Assembly: GCF_024713945.1 (NCBI RefSeq)
Contig: NC_134682.1
Span: 1,240,001-1,304,000 of the forward strand
DNA: 64,000 nucleotides
Reading direction: 5' to 3'
Origin: Dermatophagoides farinae
Lineage: Eukaryota; Arthropoda; Arachnida; Sarcoptiformes; Pyroglyphidae
In this document: positions 25,570-33,133 of the stretch, piece after piece
Layout of the letters: the number at the start of each line of letters is the position of its first letter
How positions within the stretch are numbered: the first letter of the stretch is position 1
Translations under genes and position numbers: made by a program
The notes under the pieces: generated by a model
Told to the model about the DNA's origin: nothing
The model's input: the letters and a program-made list of their open reading frames with translations, nothing else
The model's database searches: none

Positions 25570-25740
25570 AGAAGAAACAATGATTCATTAACAGTTTCTG
25601 AGTAAAGGTAGCCTTACAATATGAACATTGATATGGCCGTTCACCAGTATGTATACGACGATGACAGTTTAGATGATGTTTCTGTTGATGTTTTCGGTGA
25701 GAAAGACAATTTGATTATTTTATTTTATTTATTTATATTT
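25570..25740 (-). pseudogene. C2H2 zinc-finger fragment, duplicated half-finger
   Basis: On the minus strand this reads [20 protein letters not shown], then [18 protein letters not shown]. After that the frame becomes meaningless and stops. It repeats about 100 bp of the neighbouring copy at 25,321-25,424, including the AT-rich flank, with a 12-bp insertion (four extra codons). It is most likely a broken local duplication of the zinc-finger segment, or an upstream exon of the same gene. Confidence 0.55.
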
Positions 25741-26079
25741 TATTTTTTTTATGTTTTTTTTTGTTTTTTGACTATTGTTGTGAAATTGCGACAAAAAAAG
25801 GTTTCTTATAAAACCATTTACAATTTGATTGTGACGATGATGTTGCTGCCGCCGTTGTCGTTGTTGTTGTCGGCGTTGTTGTTGTTGCTGCTGCTGTTCT
25901 TGTTGTTGTTGCCACAACAACAATTGGTTTTGTAATTGCTGCTGCGATTGTTGCAATTGCAAGAAATATTGATGATAATATTGATAATATGGATGATTTG
26001 GATTATCATCATTATCAATATGTTGTTGTTGTTGATGATTATCATCATGATCATCCATTACAATCTTTTTTTCATTCAT
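25729..26079 (-). CDS. Gln/Asn/Asp-rich low-complexity reading frame, possible N-terminal part of the zinc-finger gene
   Basis: I do not recognise this frame. An ATG at 26079 opens MNEKKIVMDDHDDNHQQQQ. The frame then runs through LQLQQSQQQLQNQLLLWQQQ and Gln/Arg repeats to a stop at 25729. It stays open about 33 codons upstream of the ATG in Asn/Asp-rich sequence. It lies directly upstream, on the same strand, of the C2H2 fragments. A poly-Gln, acidic amino-terminal region followed by C2H2 fingers would make a plausible transcription factor, but I could not find a splice pair that joins them. The alternative is a chance frame in TTG/ATG repeats. Confidence 0.35.
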   Translation of the reverse strand: MNEKKIVMDDHDDNHQQQQHIDNDDNPNHPYYQYYHQYFLQLQQSQQQLQNQLLLWQQQQEQQQQQQQRRQQQRQRRQQHHRHNQIVNGFIRNLFLSQFHNNSQKTKKNIKKIKYK

Positions 26080-26554
26080 AGGAACATTGGAATCGGATTT
26101 TATATATATATCATCATTATCATTATTATTGGAATTATTATTGGAATCATTGGAAGAATATTGGAATATATTATATTATAGTAGATATTGAAAAATTGAT
26201 TGATTGATTAATAATTTCAGCTACTATCAGGTATTATGTAATAACTTACCAATTTAAAAAAATGAGAAAAAAATGTTTTGAGATTTGAGATGATGATGAT
26301 GATGAGCAGACATGAACAAATGAAATGAAATGAAAATTATTCGAATTCAAATTCGATTTCGGAATATTATAAAATGATGATGATTAGATTAGATTAGATT
26401 AGAATTAGAATTGATAAAAACAATACTCACTTTTCAATACTCATACTCATCATATACTCATCATATGCTCATCATATTCATAAATGCACACAAAATGAAA
26501 ATCACGTGTGTCACTATCTAAAATTCGAATTCGAACTCTTTCTATGTTCTATTG
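26080..26554. other. AT-rich non-coding, short tandem repeats
   Basis: This stretch contains a GATTA tandem run (26,381-26,404) and ATCATAT repeats near 26,440-26,480. No gene is recognised. Confidence 0.5.
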
Positions 26555-26730
26555 AATGACTGCACCATCTATTGGATGCAAAAGCTGCAGCAACGTGTGC
26601 TGAAGCTAGAACAATGAAAAAAAGCTTTGTCAAAGCTACATACCACAGAATGCGTTTCTTTGGAAGCGACTTCTACTTCTGAGCTGGACGAACTGTTCAG
26701 CGGCATTCAAAAGTTTTTCCGCATGCTCAG
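26555..26730 (-). repeat. Dispersed repeat, copy 2 (inverted relative to 24,811-24,985)
   Basis: Read on the minus strand, TGTAGCTTTGACAAAGCTTT and then GCTGCAGCTTTTGCATCCAA match copy 1 with scattered mismatches and small gaps. The two copies face each other across the zinc-finger fragments, about 1.6 kb apart. Divergence indicates an old event. Confidence 0.6.
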
Positions 26731-26927
26731 ACACACACACACAACACACACTGAGTAGCTCATACTAAATAGTTATGTTTGTACTGAAAATAATTAGGAA
26801 TGTCCAGCTCGGCTTCCCCGCATCAAATGCCAAGTTAATACAGTTTTTTATACTTGCAGAGTGTAAAAATTGCAGTTTACAGTGGAAATTTAAGCGTCAT
26901 AAAGAGATACACAGTAAAAAAAAGTGC

Positions 26928-27080
26928 GCGAGTACTCGCGATTTTGGCGAGTATTTCGGCTATTTTTTGGTGACTATTTGAGTGTATATAGCCGAACAAT
27001 CGAAATTTTGCGAGTACTCGCATTTTTCGCGAGTACTCCGACTATATCCACACAAAAAGTCGCTAAAAAATAGCCGAATA
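26928..27080. repeat. Left foldback terminus with GCGAGTACTCGC palindromes
   Basis: Two perfect 12-base palindromes GCGAGTACTCGC (26928-26939, 27010-27021) and a near copy (about 27030) sit here. Around them, CGGCTATTTTTTGGTGAC (about 26,958) pairs with GTCGCTAAAAAATAGCCG (about 27,060-27,077). The stretch can therefore fold into a hairpin of roughly 120 bases. Confidence 0.75.
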
Positions 27081-27197
27081 ATTTGAACGATTTTTGATCT
27101 TAACGACTATTATACCATTGACATCGAGAACGCAACTTTTGTCAAGTTCTGTATCTGATCGAATCCGTTCATAAGACATGATCTGTTTGCAATTCTG

Positions 27198-27368
27198 ATG
27201 ATAATTTTGGATGTCGATGCAACTAACGATGAAGATGGTCTTGGTGAACTTCAAATGGCAACTGCATCCTTCAAAGAAGTTGACAAACATTTTCGTTGTC
27301 GTTGCTATTGTAACAACGAAGGTTGTCGACAAACATTATCCCCATGTCCGGCTCAAATACATTGTTAA
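27198..27368 (+). CDS. Small Cys-rich open frame inside the Tc1-like element (56 aa)
   Basis: I do not recognise this frame. ATG at 27198 to TAA at 27366-27368. It reads an acidic start (MIILDVDATNDEDGLGELQM) then KEVDKHFRCRCYCNNEGCRQ and TLSPCPAQIHC: six cysteines in 23 residues. The sequence is non-repetitive and uses codons like the real genes nearby, unlike most open frames in this window. The frame is open about 13 codons upstream of the ATG. It could be a remnant of an element-encoded protein or a chance frame. Confidence 0.3.
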   Translation: MIILDVDATNDEDGLGELQMATASFKEVDKHFRCRCYCNNEGCRQTLSPCPAQIHC

Positions 27369-28016
27369 GAAACATTTTGAAAAGGAAATTCCAATGATAT
27401 GAAACTAGCTGTTGCGTTACCCGATTATTTCATACCATATTGTTGGTTAGAATTAAAAAAACGAAAATACAATTTAACAAGCACAGCTCAGACTATTCAA
27501 ATCATAAAATGATCAAAAATACAATATGTCCACATGGATTTATATAATTTTTTATATATAAAATTAGAGATTAACTTTATTAGGACCATGACAAATTCAA
27601 TTCTTCGATATTCATGAAAACAAATCTTCGCCGCCAATTCATTTACCAAAAATTAATTTTTTATTTGATTGAAACAAAAAGACAAAATCATCCCCCCCAA
27701 ATCAACCTGATTTTATATCCACTATCAGGCTTGCCACCTCATTCCATTCTCATCGCTTATTCACCAGCCACGAAGCTGTAGGTTTTTGAATTTTGTATGA
27801 TATATTCGAATTTTAGAACTTTTATGACTCATTGCACTGCAGCAGGCATACATAAAGAGAAGGATAAATTGATTGAAAACCAACGATTATTCAGTGATTA
27901 ATTCATTAGATCATTCATTTATCGATTTATTCATCAATTGATTTATTTATTTGTTTTTTCATTCATTCATATATTTATATTTAAAAATATATTTTAATTT
28001 TCAATCAAAAAAAAAC

Positions 28017-28552
28017 ATGGATAAACAACTAGAAAAGACGGTATTGAGACGGATGGTGATTCAATATCACAAAGACGGGCTGAGTATCCGCAAAATAGCC
28101 GAAAAAGTGGAGAGAAGTAAGTCTAATGTTCAACATATCATCAAGACTTATCGTCAAAATGGGCAGACAAATGCCATCAAACCACCAGGTCGGCCTGGTC
28201 CAACAGAGCAAACATTGAGAAGACTTGGTCGTCAAATTGAAAAAACACCGGCAATAACAGGCAAAGAATTGGCGAATCATCTTGATGTGTCGAGAAATAC
28301 GGTACAGAAATACACCAAGATGACCGAATATAACGCCAGAATAGCAAGAAAAAAACCACTTTTATCCAAGAAAAACATAAACAAGCGTCGTTTATGGGCC
28401 AATAAAATGGCTGAAATGCCTCTTGATTATTGGAAAAAAGTAATTTTTTCCGACGAAAGTCGATTTTCTCAGTTTAGCGATGCTTATCGCACATTCGTGT
28501 ATCACAAGAAGAATCAGGCATACCAAGCCAAGAGGCTCCAAGCCACGGCAAT
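28017..28552 (+). mobile_element. Tc1-like transposase, N-terminal part (broken)
   Basis: The frame starts MDKQLEKTVLRRMVIQYHKD. It shows the paired-type helix-turn-helix regions of Tc1-family transposases (GLSIRKIAEKVERSKSNVQH and ELANHLDVSRNTVQKY, with the GRP motif PPGRPGP between them) and the first catalytic Asp in VIFSDESRF. It follows the family order to YHKKNQAYQAKRLQAT. From about 28,553 the frame leaves Tc1 sequence and runs into a Gly-Gln-Asn-Asp repeat, ending at 28676. The break is where a retroelement remnant begins. The continuation of the transposase is found at about 29,608 on the same strand. Confidence 0.85.
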
Positions 28553-29607
28553 TTTAATCGAACAAATATCCAATGATGATGATGGTCAAAATAATTCTGA
28601 TGATGATGGTCAAAATAATTTTGGTGATGATGGTCAAAATAATGGTGATGGTGGTCAAAATGTTGGTGCAACATGAAAATTCAACAAACACAAACAAATG
28701 AAATATTGAGTAAAATGAGAAAAGGAAATGGTTTGAAATGAATCAAAATTTTTGTTTTACAAATGCACGTAAATGTGTGTAGTCCACTCTTATTGTGTTT
28801 AATTTTTCGGGTGTTGTTCATATAGTATATTATGTTTTTAAGAAATATTTTCAATTTAAATTTTTTTCTGAATTTGTGTTTATGTTTACATTTTCATGTT
28901 TATTTTCATGTTCAACTTTCAATTTATTCTTATGTTCGACTTGATTGAATAGCTGCTAATCGATATTGTTCTTGGATAATTTTTCGATAATTTTCTGTTT
29001 TGTTGTGTTGACAAAAAATGAGAATTACTGTTATTGATAATAATATGATCAAAATTATTGTGATTATATAAATGTAATATAATATGATTGTATGTATGAA
29101 TAAATAATCTTGTTAATAAGTGTATCTTCTTTTTCAATCATTGTAGATAAATCATGCAAATTAATTGTTGAATTAAAAGAATTAAATGCTTGAAAGTTCA
29201 AGATCTCACTTATATCATCATGAATTATATGTGATGTAAATCCATTTGTCATTTTCGTAAAATAAACGGTTTGTTTATTGATTGTTAAATTTTGTCCACG
29301 ATTAATTCTGTAAATTTGATTTTTACAGGGATACGATAATCTTCTTCGATTATCGGTATATCGAACATAAAATCCATTATACAAAACACAACGTGGTGGT
29401 GGAGTAGAAATAAATTCTTGTACTTCCGAAATTTGTTCCATTGTTAAAAGATTGATTTGAAAACTTGGATTTCGTGATAAAAAATCAGCTTCAGTATTTT
29501 CTTTTCCAGAAATATATTCGATTTTATAATTATATTGATTCAATTTCAATGCCCAATTCATTATTCGCGTATTTGGATTTTTATGCGAATTAATAAATTT
29601 TAACGGT
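28553..29607 (-). mobile_element. Ty3/gypsy-like retroelement remnant inserted in the Tc1 transposase
   Basis: The minus-strand frame (29,600 to 29,064) begins with the carboxy end of a gypsy-type RNase H domain: PLKFINSHKNPNTRIMNWAL, then YKIEYISGKENTEADFLSR. Instead of the expected integrase, it continues into about 130 residues I cannot assign. After a frame change near 29,080, a strongly hydrophobic segment followed by a short polar tail suggests the membrane anchor of an Env-like protein. Reverse transcriptase, integrase, gag and LTRs are not seen. It is therefore a deeply deleted fragment, with RNase H fused to env-like sequence. Candidate 8-base direct repeats AATTTTAA lie at the two edges (about 28,551 and 29,599). 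Confidence 0.65.
28572..28667 (+). repeat. 24-bp tandem repeat, four units
   Basis: Units resemble GATGATGATGGTCAAAATAA plus a variable 4-base tail, repeated four times with increasing divergence to the right. They sit immediately inside the left edge of the retroelement remnant. Read with the transposase frame, they give (D/G)DDGQNN repeats. Confidence 0.85.
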
Positions 29608-29845
29608 TTCAGTGTGATGGTTTGGGGGGCCATATGGTAAGATTTTTTTTTAGCATGTTTTAATAATTATTTCTTAACAATAGGCATGGTGGGAGATCAG
29701 AGTTGAGACTGTGCTCCAATAGTGTGAATTCTGAAGAATATATCGATATTCTTAAAACCACACTATCCCCCATTTTCCGTAATAAAAAAAAAATAATGAG
29801 TGAAGATCGCAAAGTTACTAAAAGATTTTTTCCATCTGATCGTAA
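29608..29845 (+). mobile_element. Tc1-like transposase, middle DDE part, with a 57-nt intron-like gap
   Basis: Starting at about 29,608 the plus strand encodes FNGFSVMVWGAI, the conserved Tc1-family block. It then reaches a stop unless a 57-nt GT..AG segment (29637-29693) is skipped. Beyond it the frame continues HGGRSELRLCSNSVNSEEYI, then DILKTTLSPIF, again in family order. After about 29,790 it decays into Lys-rich sequence, and the second catalytic Asp with its HTAK-type context is not found. This is the continuation of the N-terminal part at 28,017. Confidence 0.75.
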
Positions 29846-30167
29846 AATAATTCTTATCGATCTACATTTTGTGTTCTCTCAGCTTTTATCGGGACATGGA
29901 AAATTCAATGTTTACCTGCATTGGCTATCGTTATAAGACGTCTTGTTTTTGAAATTATTTAATTATTTAAAATTTTTAATAAATTAATATTTCAATAAAA
30001 TCAATTAAATTTCAATATATATCGATTAAATTAATATGAGGGGTAAAGGGAATGAAAGGGGGGTCAAAATTGCTGCAACAATCGGTGAGCGACACCATCG
30101 ATGATTTCAATATATCGAAAAAACAATCGGTCAGTCGGGTGGTCGCGAAAATCGCGAGTAGACTATC

Positions 30168-30285
30168 GATATATCGATAGTCAGTCGGCTAGTCGTATGC
30201 CGTTTGCGAGTACTCGCGATTTTGGCGAGATTTCTCAACTGCACAAAATCGCGAGTACTCGCAGGCCACCACTTTTTTTTCTGTG
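30168..30285. repeat. Right foldback terminus with GCGAGTACTCGC palindromes
   Basis: Perfect palindromes GCGAGTACTCGC occur at 30206-30217 and 30251-30262, embedded in TGCGAGTACTCGCGATTTT and its complement AAAATCGCGAGTACTCGCA, which form a 19-base-pair stem. An adjacent perfect palindrome, ACTATCGATATATCGATAGT, lies just to the left (about 30,163-30,182). This mirrors the left terminus at 26,928. Confidence 0.8.
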
Positions 30286-30287
30286 TA

Positions 30288-30858
30288 GATATATAGATGA
30301 TCGTCGTCAATTTCATCATTTGGATTGTCATAACTGATGGTGATAAGAGAATCTTTAGGATTGATGCATAAATCACGTGTCTCTTTCGATGACGAAGTGG
30401 TTGATTGATCCACAAATTCTAGCGCGTTGTCATCGCCGTTATCAATATGGAAATAATCGTGATCGAAAGATAAAACATTCGATCGAGCCGGCGTTTGTTC
30501 AACTTGTTGACAATCGAATGGTTGCTGTTGTTGCCGAATGGAATTCATAATCAACGATTCGATATGTTCCGAGAGGTTATCAAATTTCGATTCAACATTA
30601 TCAAAAAGTTTTTCTAATTCTTCCATTTCGATGTGAATCATTGGATAATGGTCGTTATGATGATCATTAGATTCGGATGTCTAAAAATGAATCGAATACA
30701 AATTACAATCAAAACAATTGAAAAATGCTAAATTTTACCTGATCAAAGTAATCGTTTCCATTCATATTTGATTGATTTGTCGACCTATTGTATTGTTGTT
30801 GATATTCATCAAGAATTTTATGATTTCGAGATGATGATGAAGCCGGTACAATCATCAT
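30288..30858 (-). pseudogene. Unidentified host gene, two exons, 3' end replaced by the Tc1-like element
   Basis: I do not recognise the product. Exon 1 (30858-30739) begins MMIVPASSSSRNHKILDEYQ. After a 58-nt in-phase intron (CAG|GTAAAA..TTTTAG|A), exon 2 (from 30680) encodes HIEMEELEKLFDNVESKFDN, then LSEHIESLIMNSIRQQQQ. This is a probable short coiled coil, followed by an acidic, Ser/Thr-rich stretch. At 30287 the host sequence meets the right end of the mobile element. The frame then reads 33 element-derived codons to a stop at 30189. About 171 host codons remain. The start is supported by the first ATG pair, clean splicing and a CGATAGATGGCACT motif 90 bases upstream. It may be the amino-terminal part of the zinc-finger gene now left at 25.2-26.1 kb, but that is conjecture. 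Confidence 0.55.
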
Positions 30859-30999
30859 GGTTATTGTAATTCAATCGACAAAAAAAAACACCACGTGTCT
30901 CGAAACCACATGTTATATATAAATAAAGTATAAAGACTCACTTTAGTGCCATCTATCGTGTAATAAAAATTACAATTGTTTTAAAATTTTTATTTTTAT

Positions 31000-32282
31000 T
31001 TATTTATTTTCAACAATTCTGAATGATAATTTTTTTGCAATAAAATCATTCAACAATTGTTTACAATGGCCAATTGATTCATTCAATTTAGTCTTTATAT
31101 CCAATTTAGCCTGATCATCTTTGGTGGCCTTAAATTGCAGTACATAATCTTGACATTGTTTAATTAGCTGATAAATTTCATCATTAGTATCTTTTTGTAG
31201 AAATTGTAGAATTTGTGGCACAAATTTTCCACTTGCATGTAACATATGATGATGAACCATTTGAAATACAAGCAATACAAGAATATGTAAACAAAGAATA
31301 GAATCTTGACATTCATTCAATTGTAACAAAAGTGATTGTTGATGTTCGGACAATATTGATTTCTCTTTTTTCGAATCAATTTTTTTGATCATCATATCAA
31401 TTTTAACGGCACATTCGTCTAATTCATCGATGAAAGTTTTCACTTCATTTGAATTCAGTGAATCATTTAGTTTGAGAAAATCATTTTTAAATTCCACATC
31501 AAATTTATTGATAATTTTCGTACGAGCTTCATGTGAAATATTTTCCGATAACAATTCTTCATTGAAAAATGAAATCAATTCATTGACAATATCTGTTGCT
31601 AATGTTCGTAATAAATGTTTATTCAATCTGGATTGTAAATCTTTGAATGCTTGACTTGATGATTCACCAATAAATTCATTTGTTTTATTGAATAACAATA
31701 TTTTTGAATATGTTGAATTGACAAAACTCTGTAATTCAGCAAAACTTTTCTTTGATTTATTCATTTCAGCATTTCGTGTAATGAACAATTCTTTTGCATA
31801 CGATTCATATGATTTACGTAAATCTTCATATATTGATTCAGCAATCGATTCAATAAATTCATTCGATACATCTTCAGTTAGTTTTTCAGTCAAAACATCG
31901 ATTATTTGTTCCATTGGAATGAATTCCAATTCATTAATACGGGCATCATCTGGTTCTTGTTCCATTTTTTGTCCTTTTTGACCGGGTTTATATTTCTTTT
32001 TGACTGCTTTTGTTTTCACTTCTCTTCTTTGAGTTGCACCGCCACCACCGTTACCAGTACCACCATCACCACCAGTGGAACTTTTTCCTCTGCATTTTTT
32101 TGCCACCATGATCATCTTTGGTGGATTTTTTTTACTATCATTATCAGCATCGATAGATTTTGTAGCACTGTTTTTCGATTTGAAAAAATAATTTTGCAAT
32201 ACACCATTTTTCAAATCTTCTTCAGCTCTATCTTTTTTGATCTGTTCAAAATGGATCTTTTGTTTGTTCCATAAATGATTTG
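31000..32282 (-). CDS. UFL1: E3 UFM1-protein ligase 1, carboxy-terminal part (426 aa)
   Basis: UFL1 is the E3 ligase that transfers UFM1 to ER-associated substrates such as ribosomal RPL26. The frame runs without a stop from 32282 to TAA at 31000-31002. The recognised order is a Lys/Gly-rich linker (GGGGATQRREVKTKAVKKKY), then EFIESIAESIYEDLRKSYES, then FAELQSFVNSTYSKILLFNK, then LNKHLLRTLATDIVNELISF, and HMLHASGKFVPQIL near the end. All of these are in the order of the animal UFL1 C-terminal half. Animal UFL1 is about 790 residues; here about 350-400 N-terminal residues (the winged-helix repeats that bind UFBP1/UFM1) are missing. The frame opens after a stop at about 32,290, where a pyrimidine-rich tract and CAAG give a possible splice acceptor at 32282. 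No in-frame ATG exists before the linker. So this is either a 3' exon of a gene whose 5' exons lie beyond the cuticle gene, or a truncated copy. Confidence 0.8.
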
Positions 32283-32361
32283 CTTGTAATTGTCATAATG
32301 AAAAAACAAAACAAAACAAGACTAAAATTCGTTTTTATCACACATGTGTGTAACAAACGTC

Positions 32362-32382
32362 AATTCTCAACAATAGATGGCA
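32362..32382. promoter_or_regulatory. Candidate motif CAATAGATGGCAATC
   Basis: The motif resembles the AGATGGC/GCCATCT site also found at 30,948-30,962 next to another gene start. It lies between the cuticle stop and the UFL1 frame, about 85 bases upstream of the UFL1 open frame. Its function is unknown, and resemblance to a CTCF-type core is only visual. Confidence 0.2.
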
Positions 32383-32472
32383 ATCAGTTCGTTTATGTTT
32401 TAAATTTTTTTTATTTGAATTTTTTTTTTTTTTTAGTTAGAAATTCTATTTATAATAAAAATTATATTTTCT

Positions 32473-33046
32473 TTATAATTTTTCATAAGTAGCACCAGCA
32501 CGTTCACCTTGTTCAATACCAGGTTCATTGGATTTGATATTAGCATGGAAACCAGTATCATCAGCATAATATTCAACAATACGTTGTGCACCATTAGCAT
32601 CGACAATAGTATATGAACCGGTAACTTTACCCGAAGCATCTTGTGTTTCTTGCCGTGATTGTGTACCATCATTGGCCATTGATGAGAAACCAAATGAAAA
32701 TGGTTGCGGTGGCTGTGGAATTTCTGGTTCAGCATGACGAGCAGCATCATCAAGTGGTTGTGCAATTTTAAATTCATTCACATATGGTTTTGGTGTTGGT
32801 TCATTTTTCCAATCATATGGTTTTGGATCACCAAGTTCAAATTCCATTTCAGGATGTGCCAATGTATCACCGATGGTCAATGCATTATATTTGATTTTGT
32901 TACCAGCATTAGCTAAGGCAACTATGGCAGATAAGATGACAATCTGATGCAATTTTTTTTTTTGGTTTTTTTTTGTTGTTGAAATAAAAATTAAAAGAAT
33001 CGAATTAAACCGGAAAAAAAGAATAAAAATTTACCTTGAGCATCAT
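32473..33046 (-). CDS. R&R-type chitin-binding cuticle protein, 160 aa
   Basis: This is a secreted structural protein of the exoskeleton that binds chitin. Exon 1 (33046-33035) encodes only MMLK; exon 2 (32943-32473) follows a 91-nt intron (AAG|GTAAAT..CATCAG|ATT). The mature start follows a hydrophobic signal peptide (IVILSAIVALANAG). The chitin_bind_4 (R&R) domain is in the C-terminal half: FSFGFSSMANDGTQSRQETQ, then GSYTIVDANGAQRIVEYYAD and DTGFHANIKSNEPG. Splitting the signal peptide after about four residues by an intron is the classic gene structure of arthropod cuticle proteins, which strongly supports the hand-placed exon 1. No cysteines are in the mature protein, as is usual for the family. 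Confidence 0.93.
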
Positions 33047-33125
33047 TTTTTTAACGAATATTATGTGTGTGTTTTACGGTGATGAAACAGTGGAAAAAAA
33101 TGAGTAAAAATTTTGATGTCCATGG

Positions 33126-33133
33126 CTTTTATA
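33126..33133 (-). promoter_or_regulatory. TATA box of the cuticle protein gene
   Basis: TATAAAAG on the minus strand lies about 80 bases upstream of the cuticle ATG, in the sequence CCATTATAAAAGCC. This would put transcription start near 33,098 and give a 5' UTR of about 50 bases. TATA-containing promoters are common for strongly expressed cuticle genes. Confidence 0.55.

Larger units (their letters stand above)
26910..30285. mobile_element. 3.4-kb Tc1-like composite element, CACAG..CTGTG ends, TA target duplication
   Basis: The left end reads CACAGTAAAAAAAAGTG and the right end, complemented, CACAGAAAAAAAAGTGG. Both continue, after a short unequal spacer, into GCGAGTACTCGCGATTTTG. TA flanks the outer edge on each side (26908-26909 and 30286-30287). 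TA duplication fits the Tc1/mariner group, and a Tc1-type transposase lies inside on the plus strand, so the assignment is coherent. The transposase is broken by a retroelement remnant and decayed at its 3' part, so the copy is dead. An alternative is two separate foldback elements sharing a family end; the TA at both outer edges, but not inside, argues for one unit. Confidence 0.6.

Noticed and set aside
28474-28674. Minus-strand His/Asp frame (FDHHHQNYFDHHH)
   Set aside because: Shadow of the 24-bp tandem repeat, read on the opposite strand.
30131-30415. Frames containing ASTRDFGE and similar on both strands
   Set aside because: They result from the palindrome GCGAGTACTCGC and its flanks. 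The same peptide appears wherever the element end occurs.
24500-31000. CRISPR array, prokaryotic operon or phage-like system in the accessory island
   Set aside because: The repeats are mobile-element termini, the genes have spliceosomal introns, and there are no spacer-like regular arrays or ribosome-binding sites.
31385-32274. Plus-strand frames over UFL1
   Set aside because: Antisense shadows of the UFL1 reading frame.
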